Of a DNA stretch of 11,363 nt, positions 6,754-11,363 are shown piece after piece. The notes beneath the pieces were generated by a model. It ran no database searches. It was not told the DNA's origin and saw only the letters and a list, made by a program, of their open reading frames with translations. Source of the DNA: Roseovarius sp. UBA6167 (GTDB lineage: Bacteria > Pseudomonadota > Alphaproteobacteria > Rhodobacterales > Rhodobacteraceae); the NCBI GenBank assembly GCA_002428225.1, contig DIUD01000006.1, positions 11,056 through 22,418 of the forward strand, written 5' to 3'. How positions within the stretch are numbered: the first letter of the stretch is position 1; every line of letters begins with the position of its first letter. The translations under genes were made by a program, and so were the position numbers.

Positions 6754-6781
6754 GTGTCGCCTGCGCAGGGACAGGCGGCAC
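6754..6781 (+). other. Hairpin between nudC and the SRPBCC gene
   Basis: GTGTCGCCTG (6754-6763) pairs with CAGGCGGCAC (6772-6781): ten pairs, one of them G-U, with an 8-base loop. No T-run follows, so it is not a standard terminator. It ends 13 bases before the ATG of the next gene, close to its weak ribosome-binding site. Confidence 0.5.
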
Positions 6782-6794
6782 AGCGGGACGGGTC

Positions 6795-7262
6795 ATGCAG
6801 TTTGCCAGCAAGGAAGACATCGACGCGCCGATCGGGCATGTCTTTGCCGAGATCACCGATTTTCAGCGGTTCGAGCGCGCGGCGCGCAGCCGGGGCGCGC
6901 AGGTGCAGCGCACCGACGGCCTGAAGGCGCCGGGAGCCGGCATGAGCTGGCGCGCGAAGGCCAGGCTGCGCGGGCGGATGCGCGATATTTCCTTGCAGCT
7001 CGTCGATTATGACCCGGCCAGCGGCATCGCCCTTGCCGCCGGGACGGCGATGCTGGAGGCGCGCATCACCGTGGACCTGGTGGCGCTGTCGCGGGCGCGC
7101 ACGCGGCTCGCGGTCGAGATCACGCTTGGCGCGCGCACACTGGCCGGGCGGCTTGTCCTGCAATCGCTGAACCTGGCCAGAAGCAACATGACAAGACGGT
7201 TCAGGTTGCGGCTTGCGGATTATGCGATCGGTATCGAGGATCGCTACCGGCGCGCATCCTGA
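6795..7262 (+). CDS. SRPBCC-fold family protein of unknown function
   Basis: A 155-residue soluble protein with no signal peptide or membrane segment. The opening MQFASKEDIDAPIGHVFAEITDFQRFE (split here: strand MQFASKEDI, then DAPIGHVFAEI and TDFQRFE) is the typical first strand and helix of START/polyketide-cyclase-like (SRPBCC) domains, followed by alternating strands with many Arg and Ala residues and a C-terminal helix (about 118-150). Such domains bind hydrophobic ligands in a deep groove; no ligand can be named here, and no catalytic motif is visible. The start ATG has only a weak GGGACGGG upstream, and a 10-bp hairpin lies just before it. It follows nudC on the same strand and its last 19 bases overlap the end of the convergent pheA. 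The fold assignment is fairly sure; the function is unknown. Confidence 0.85.
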   Translation: MQFASKEDIDAPIGHVFAEITDFQRFERAARSRGAQVQRTDGLKAPGAGMSWRAKARLRGRMRDISLQLVDYDPASGIALAAGTAMLEARITVDLVALSRARTRLAVEITLGARTLAGRLVLQSLNLARSNMTRRFRLRLADYAIGIEDRYRRAS

Positions 7263-8101
7263 ACGGCGGCATGGCGCCGCGGGTCGGCGGGATAGACGCC
7301 GAGAATGGTGACGTCCGAGGTGAAATAATCCAGCTCGTCGAGCGCGCGTGCCACTGCCGGATCGTCGGGGTGGCCCTCGATATCGGCATAGAATTGCGTG
7401 GCGGTGAACGAGCCGCCCAACATGTAGCTTTCCAGCTTGGTCATGTTCACGCCATTGGTGGCAAAGCCGCCAAGCGCCTTGTAGAGCGCGGCGGGGATGT
7501 TGCGCACCTGAAAGACGAAGGTGGTCATCATCCCGTCCTCGCCGCGCGGGGTGAAATCAGGCTCGGGCGCCATCACCAGAAAGCGGGTGGTATTGGTGCC
7601 CTGGTCCTCGATATGGCGGGCGATCACGTCGAGGCCGTAGATCTCGCCCGCAAGCTCGCTCGCCAGCGCGGCCATCTCCGGCTTGCCTGCCTCGGCCACC
7701 TGCCGCGCCGAGCCGGCGGTGTCGGCGCCGGTCACGCGGCGGATGCCGTGGCGCTCCAGAAAGGCGCGGCACTGACCGAGCAACATGGTATGGCTCATCG
7801 CGCTCTCGATCTGATCGAGCCGGGTGCCGGGCAGGGCGAGCAGGTTGATATGCACGCGCACGAATGCCTCGCCGACGATATGCAGCCCCGATTCCGGCAG
7901 CAGGTGGTGGATGTCGGCGACGCGCCCGAAGGTGGAATTCTCGATCGGCAACATGGCAAGCTGCGCTGCGCCGCCGCGCACCGCCGCGATCGCATCCTCG
8001 AAGGTGCGGCAGGGCAGGACCTCCGTTCCGGGAAAGGTCTCGCGGCAGGCCTGATGGGAATAGGCTCCCGGCTCTCCCTGAAAGGCGATGCGCTTGGTCA
8101 T
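7244..8101 (-). CDS. pheA: Prephenate dehydratase
   Basis: This enzyme converts prephenate to phenylpyruvate, the committed step of phenylalanine synthesis, in the cytosol. The 285 residues form a monofunctional enzyme with no chorismate mutase domain. The catalytic domain (about 4-178) shows FQGEPGAYSH at 7-16, PIENSTFG at 52-59 and the TTRF motif at 171-174 with the conserved Thr172. The C-terminal ACT domain (about 192-270) carries GVNMTKLES at 217-225, the region that binds phenylalanine for feedback inhibition; the usual ESRP is ESYM, a variant I associate with alphaproteobacterial members. The ATG at 8101 has a modest GGA-containing site. The gene is divergent from the cytochrome gene and convergent with the SRPBCC gene, with its TAG lying inside the latter's final codons. 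Confidence 0.96.
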   Translation of the reverse strand: MTKRIAFQGEPGAYSHQACRETFPGTEVLPCRTFEDAIAAVRGGAAQLAMLPIENSTFGRVADIHHLLPESGLHIVGEAFVRVHINLLALPGTRLDQIESAMSHTMLLGQCRAFLERHGIRRVTGADTAGSARQVAEAGKPEMAALASELAGEIYGLDVIARHIEDQGTNTTRFLVMAPEPDFTPRGEDGMMTTFVFQVRNIPAALYKALGGFATNGVNMTKLESYMLGGSFTATQFYADIEGHPDDPAVARALDELDYFTSDVTILGVYPADPRRHAAVQDARR

Positions 8102-8105
8102 GGCG

Positions 8106-8150
8106 GTTTCCGTCCAATTCGGGCCCGGTCGGGCGTTTGGTCGCGGAAAC
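8106..8150 (-). promoter_or_regulatory. Inverted repeat in the pheA leader
   Basis: GTTTCCG (8106-8112) and CGGAAAC (8144-8150) are perfect 7-base complementary arms 31 bases apart. In the pheA mRNA the downstream arm, CGGAAAC, lies just before the start codon and overlaps the only plausible ribosome-binding bases, so the structure could mask it. No Phe-rich leader peptide is visible. Confidence 0.35.
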
Positions 8151-8156
8151 TACACC

Positions 8157-8186
8157 TTGCGCGGTGGTAGGGGAAGCGGATAGATA
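8157..8186 (+). promoter_or_regulatory. Weak candidate promoter of the cytochrome c gene
   Basis: TTGCGC (8157-8162) and TAGATA (8181-8186) are 18 bases apart, about 35 bases before the ATG at 8222. Both match the sigma-70 consensus only partly. Confidence 0.3.
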
Positions 8187-8221
8187 CGCGCCCAAGCGAC
8201 AGAGCAAACGGAAGCGAGCCA

Positions 8222-8809
8222 ATGTTCGACACGATGACACTGACCAAGGCCACGGGCGCCCTTTGCGGCTCCTTGCTGGTGTTTCTTCTGGGTGGCTGGG
8301 TGGCCGATTCCCTGTTTTCGACCGGGGGCCACGGCGACGACCATGTTCAAGGGTTCGTGATTGATACCGGGGCAGATGACGCGACAGATGTCGTGGCCGA
8401 CGAGGGGCCGAGCTTTGCCGAACTTTTCGCCGCCGCCGATGTGGCCAATGGCGAGCGGGCATTCCGCAACTGCGCCGCATGTCATGGGCTTGAGAAGGGC
8501 GAGAACAAGGCCGGTCCGTATCTTTATGGCGTGGTCGGGCGCGATGTGGGCGCGGCCGAGGGCTTTGCGGCCTATTCCGGCGCCTTGACCGCCGTGGTCG
8601 ATGTCTGGACGCCCGAGGCGCTCAACGCCTTCCTCGAAAATCCCAGGGGTTATGCGCCGGGCACGTCGATGGGCTATGCCGGGCTGCGCAAGGCGCAGGA
8701 CCGCGCCGACCTGATCGCCTTTCTTGATCAGACCGATGGCACCACCTACGAGATGCCTGCCGGGGAGGAGGACGCCGAAACGTCCCCTCAGGAGGCTGCT
8801 CCCGAATAG
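8222..8809 (+). CDS. cycM: Membrane-anchored c-type cytochrome (cytochrome c552/cy, CycM type)
   Basis: A 195-residue class I cytochrome c held to the inner membrane by an uncleaved N-terminal segment (about residues 9-31). It is followed by an acidic, Ala-rich tether (about 36-70) and a periplasmic haem domain. The haem motif is CAACH, Cys84, Cys87 and His88; the distal ligand is Met150 in GTSMGYAG. GPYLYGVVGR at 98-107 is the usual loop of mitochondrial-type bacterial cytochromes c. A charged Glu-rich tail ends the protein. In Paracoccus (c552, cycM) and Rhodobacter (cy) such proteins carry electrons from the bc1 complex to cytochrome oxidases; the same job is inferred here from anchor, tether and haem domain. 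The gene is divergent from pheA and is followed by a terminator-like hairpin, so it is probably transcribed alone. Confidence 0.92.
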   Translation: MFDTMTLTKATGALCGSLLVFLLGGWVADSLFSTGGHGDDHVQGFVIDTGADDATDVVADEGPSFAELFAAADVANGERAFRNCAACHGLEKGENKAGPYLYGVVGRDVGAAEGFAAYSGALTAVVDVWTPEALNAFLENPRGYAPGTSMGYAGLRKAQDRADLIAFLDQTDGTTYEMPAGEEDAETSPQEAAPE

Positions 8810-8878
8810 GCCGCTGTCGCCGATCTGGCCCAGGAAGGGGGCAAGCATTCCGGCGTGCCCGGCGGGCTGACTTTCCGG

Positions 8879-8907
8879 GGCCGCTGCCTGCGAGGGCGGC
8901 GGCCTTT
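8879..8907 (+). terminator. Possible intrinsic terminator after the cytochrome c gene
   Basis: GGCCGCTGCC (8879-8888) pairs with GGCGGCGGCC (8895-8904), ten pairs including one G-U, with a 6-base loop, then TTT. The stem is strong but the T-run is only three bases, and it lies 70 bases past the stop codon. Confidence 0.5.
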
Positions 8908-8929
8908 GCCTGTCCGCCCCCTTCTGTGC

Positions 8930-8958
8930 TTGAACAAGCCGCCCGCCCCGCCTAGCTT
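8930..8958 (+). promoter_or_regulatory. Candidate yejA promoter
   Basis: TTGAAC (8930-8935) and TAGCTT (8953-8958) are separated by 17 bases. The predicted start near 8965 leaves a leader of about 40 bases to the ATG at 9005. The -35 is good and the -10 is weak. A 13-base dyad (8956-8968) overlaps the -10 and start point. Confidence 0.45.
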
Positions 8959-8968
8959 GCCCGGCAAG
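8956..8968. promoter_or_regulatory. Short dyad CTTGCC-C-GGCAAG at the yejA start region
   Basis: Perfect 6-base arms around a single C overlap the putative -10 element and transcription start of yejA, a position where a repressor would block initiation. The arms are short and GC-rich, so chance occurrence is possible. Confidence 0.35.
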
Positions 8969-8993
8969 GCGCGGCCAACGCGCGATATCCGAC

Positions 8994-8999
8994 AGGAGG
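8994..8999 (+). promoter_or_regulatory. Ribosome binding site of yejA
   Basis: AGGAGG lies 5 bases before the ATG at 9005. It selects that ATG, which is also directly followed by a recognisable signal peptide, over any longer in-frame start upstream. Confidence 0.8.
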
Positions 9000-9004
9000 A
9001 TGAG

Positions 9005-10939
9005 ATGAGCCAACCGCCACAGGCCGGATTTCCCGTCACCCGCCGCTTTGCCCTGTCGGGCATGGGGGCGCTCCTGGCCGGGAGCGCGCTGCCGGCGCTC
9101 TTGCCCGGCCATGCGCGCGGGGGGGGCGAGCAGATCATCCGCGCGCATGGCTATTCCTTCTTCGGCGATCTCAAGTATCCCGCCGATTATCCGCATTTCG
9201 ATTATGTGAACCCCGACGCACCCAAGGGGGGCGAGATTTCGCTGTTTGCCCCCGGCACGTTCGATTCGATGAACCCCTATTCGCGCAAGGGCCGCGCCGG
9301 GCGACTCTCGTGGATGGTCTATGAAAGCCTCCTGGGCGGGTCGGAGGCCACCGGCGAACCGTTGCCGGGGGACCGCTACAACGAGGGCTATGGCCTGCTG
9401 GCCGAGAGCCTCGAATACGACGAAGGCAAGACCTGGGTCATCTTCCACATGCGCCCCGAGGCGCGCTTTGCCGATGGCACGCCGGTCACCGCGCATGACG
9501 TGGTATTCTCGCATAACCTGTTTCTGGATCAGGGCCTGCGCTCTTATGCCGAGGCGGTCCGGCGGCGGGTGATCGGGGCCGAGGCGCTGGATGATCACCG
9601 GGTGAAGTTCACCTTCGCGGAAGGGATCTCGCGCCGGTCGCTGATTGATCAGGTCGGCGGCACGCCCGTGTTCCCGCGCGCCTGGTATGAGAATACCGGC
9701 GCGCGGCTCGATGAGCCACGGCTGGAGGCGGCACCGGGCTCCGGCCCCTATCAGGTCAAAAGCCATGAGGTGAACCGCAATATCGTCTACGAGCGCAACC
9801 CCGATTACTGGGGCTGGCATCTGCCGATCAACAAGGGGCGGCACAATTTCGACCGCATCCGGATCGAGTATTTCGCCGATGACAACGCCGCCTTCGAGGC
9901 GTTCAAGGCGGGCATCTACACCTTCCGTCCCGAGGGCAATTCCAAGACCTGGGCGACCGGCTATGATTTCCCGGCGATCCGCGCGGGCCACGTGGTGCGC
10001 GCCGAACTGCCCGACGGGCTGCCGCCGACGCCCTCGGGCTTCATCTTCAACCTCGGCCGCGAGAAATTGCAGGACAAGCGCGTGCGGCAGGCGATCGCGC
10101 TTGGCTTCAATTTCGAATGGACCAACGCCTCGCTGCAATATGGGCTGTTCAAGCAACGCCATTCCTTCGTGCAGGATACCCCGCTGGAGGCCAAGGGCCT
10201 GCCCGGGGGGGCGGAGCTTGCACTGCTCCAATCGCTTGGCGATCTGGTGCCCGAGGAGATGCTGACCGAGCCGGCGGTGATGGCGCACACATCCAACGGC
10301 GAGCGGCTGAACGACCGGCGCAACCTGCGCCGCGCGATGCAGCTTCTGGACGCGGCGGGCTGGCCGGTGGGCGATGACGGCAAGCGGCGCAATGCCGCCG
10401 GAGAGGTGCTGACCATCGAGATCCCGATTTCGTCGTCCGGTTCGGCCACCATGTCGGCGGTGGTGGAAAGCTTCGTGTCGAACCTGAAACTCATGGGAAT
10501 CGACGCGAAATTCGACAAGATCGACGCCGCGCAATACACCGCCCGCGAGCGCGACCGCGATTATGACCTGATCTTTGACAGCTACATGGCCTTTCTGGAG
10601 GCAGGCACCGGGCTGCATCAGCGTTACGGCTCGCGCGAGGCGGAATTCAGCCTGTTCAACCCGGCGGGGCTGGCCAGCCCGATGGTGGATGCGCTGATCG
10701 ACCGCGCGCTCGAAGCGACGACGCTCGAAGAGCAGAACGTGGCGCTGATGGCGCTCGACCGGGCCTTGCGGTTCGAGTTCTTCATGATCCCGACCTGGTA
10801 TCTCGACCGCTCCTGGGTGGCCTATTGGGACATGTATGAGCGCCCCGATCCCTTGCCGCCCTATGCGACCGGTGTGCTCGATTTCTGGTGGTATAACGAG
10901 GAAAAGGCCGCTGCGCTCAAGGCCGCGGGCGCGCTGTGA
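9005..10939 (+). CDS. yejA: YejA-type ABC transporter extracellular solute-binding protein (family 5)
   Basis: A 644-residue periplasmic binding protein for an ABC importer of peptides; in E. coli the Yej system takes up microcin C and oligopeptides. The N-terminus has a twin-arginine-like signal, TRRFALSG at 12-19 with Arg13-Arg14, a hydrophobic stretch to about 34 and a likely cleavage near GHA at 35-37, so Tat export is plausible. The mature start contains HGYSFFGDLKYP and the segment YVNPDAPKGGEISLF, characteristic of the YejA branch of SBP family 5. The usual GSGPYQVK element follows around residue 250. Length suits the branch. AGGAGG sits 5 bases before the ATG. The permease gene follows after 30 bases, indicating an operon. 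Guanine runs of 8, 7 and 6 bases are present in the coding sequence. Substrate is inferred from family only. Confidence 0.93.
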   Translation: MSQPPQAGFPVTRRFALSGMGALLAGSALPALLPGHARGGGEQIIRAHGYSFFGDLKYPADYPHFDYVNPDAPKGGEISLFAPGTFDSMNPYSRKGRAGRLSWMVYESLLGGSEATGEPLPGDRYNEGYGLLAESLEYDEGKTWVIFHMRPEARFADGTPVTAHDVVFSHNLFLDQGLRSYAEAVRRRVIGAEALDDHRVKFTFAEGISRRSLIDQVGGTPVFPRAWYENTGARLDEPRLEAAPGSGPYQVKSHEVNRNIVYERNPDYWGWHLPINKGRHNFDRIRIEYFADDNAAFEAFKAGIYTFRPEGNSKTWATGYDFPAIRAGHVVRAELPDGLPPTPSGFIFNLGREKLQDKRVRQAIALGFNFEWTNASLQYGLFKQRHSFVQDTPLEAKGLPGGAELALLQSLGDLVPEEMLTEPAVMAHTSNGERLNDRRNLRRAMQLLDAAGWPVGDDGKRRNAAGEVLTIEIPISSSGSATMSAVVESFVSNLKLMGIDAKFDKIDAAQYTARERDRDYDLIFDSYMAFLEAGTGLHQRYGSREAEFSLFNPAGLASPMVDALIDRALEATTLEEQNVALMALDRALRFEFFMIPTWYLDRSWVAYWDMYERPDPLPPYATGVLDFWWYNEEKAAALKAAGAL

Positions 10940-10969
10940 GGCAGGTTGTGATCGGGGGGAGCGCCTGAG

Positions 10970-11363
10970 ATGGGGGCCTATATCCTGCGGCGCCTGGCGC
11001 TCATCATCCCGACGCTTCTGGGCATCATGATCATCAATTTCGCGCTGGTGCAGTTCGTGCCCGGCGGCCCGGTGGAGCAGATGATCGCCAATATGCAGGG
11101 GCGTGGTGACGTGTTCGAGAGCTTTGCCGGCTCTGGCTCGGATACCGGACAGGACTTGGTGGGCACGGTGGGCGGCAGTGATGCCTATCTTGGCGCGCGC
11201 GGGCTGCCGCCCGAACTCATCAAGGAGCTGGAAGAGCAATTCGGCCTCGACAAGCCCCCTGTCGAGCGCTTCCTCGGCATGTTGTGGAACTACATGCGCT
11301 TCGATTTCGGCGAGAGCTATTTCCGGTCGATCTCTGTCGTGGATCTGGTGATCGAGAAGATGC
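10970..11363 (+). CDS. yejB: YejB-type ABC transporter permease, 5' part
   Basis: The first 131 residues of an inner-membrane permease of the dipeptide/oligopeptide family. It begins MGAYILRRLALIIPTLLG, a classic N-terminus for such permeases, with a transmembrane segment at about 8-30 ending in QFVPGGPVE. A long periplasmic region follows, including the GLDKPPVERF segment (92-101) and RFDFGESYF (110-118), both typical of the family ahead of the remaining membrane segments, which lie beyond the window. GGGGAG lies 8 bases before the ATG. It follows yejA by 30 bases; the second permease and the ATPase (yejE, yejF) would be expected next. The frame stays open to the window end. The insertion between residues 43 and 78, rich in Gly and Asp, resembles the longer periplasmic loop of YejB rather than DppB. 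Confidence 0.92.
   Translation, partial: MGAYILRRLALIIPTLLGIMIINFALVQFVPGGPVEQMIANMQGRGDVFESFAGSGSDTGQDLVGTVGGSDAYLGARGLPPELIKELEEQFGLDKPPVERFLGMLWNYMRFDFGESYFRSISVVDLVIEKM

Noticed and set aside
5748..7163. A 471-codon open frame on the minus strand opposite nudC and the SRPBCC gene.
   Set aside because: Codon-aligned shadow of two plus-strand genes that share a frame. Similar shadows lie opposite recR, cpdB and pheA.
8855..9004. A 50-residue extension of yejA upstream of the ATG at 9005.
   Set aside because: It would run through the terminator-like hairpin and promoter and would bury the export signal; AGGAGG precedes 9005.
8150..11239. A 1029-codon open frame on the minus strand across the cytochrome gene, yejA and the start of yejB.
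   Set aside because: Its codons are exactly aligned with those of the three plus-strand genes, which all share one frame. In that register a stop appears only where the genes use TTA, CTA or TCA, codons almost absent in this GC-rich genome. The translation is low-complexity and matches no family I recognise, while the plus-strand genes are clear.

Overview
The window reads as a chromosomal housekeeping segment of an alphaproteobacterium, most likely of the Rhodobacteraceae (Roseobacter/Rhodobacter side). The grounds are the high GC content, the almost complete absence of the codons TTA, CTA and TCA, the gene order ffs-dnaX-ybaB-recR, a short SRP RNA, a membrane-anchored cytochrome c552/cy, and an intergenic motif I associate with roseobacters. 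No mobile element, CRISPR array, tRNA, rRNA or phage gene is visible, and codon use looks even throughout.

Layout. Positions 1-510 (+) hold the C-terminal part of a D-2-hydroxyacid dehydrogenase, convergent with the leftward block. That block is read on the minus strand from about 5650 down to 559: a cpdB-like metallophosphoesterase/nucleotidase (5611-3608), the 4.5S-type SRP RNA gene ffs (3610-3516), dnaX (3374-1632), ybaB/ebfC (1564-1220) and recR (1152-559). The last three form the conserved replication/repair cluster: clamp-loader subunit, nucleoid-associated protein and recombination mediator. At 5645-5774 lies a divergent promoter region. Rightward from there are nudC (5775-6746) and a small SRPBCC-fold protein (6795-7262), whose 3' end overlaps that of the convergent pheA (8101-7244, minus) by 19 bases. 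A second divergent region (8102-8221) separates pheA from the cytochrome c gene (8222-8809, +). A terminator-like hairpin and a promoter-like sequence follow. The window ends with a YejA-type peptide-binding protein (9005-10939) and the 5' part of its permease gene yejB (10970 onward), the start of an ABC peptide importer operon.

Functions. The left half concerns DNA replication and repair, protein targeting and nucleotide salvage. The right half concerns NAD(H)/NAD-RNA turnover, phenylalanine synthesis, respiratory electron transfer and peptide uptake. The genes are ordinary. The points that deserve a second look are regulatory: a complete promoter for ffs buried in the last codons of cpdB, a CpdB-like enzyme with no possible signal peptide in its frame, several inverted repeats in short intergenic regions, and long guanine runs in yejA. 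I did not find a clear previously undescribed multi-gene system. No gene-free stretch exceeds 300 bases; the longest is 195 bases (8810-9004).
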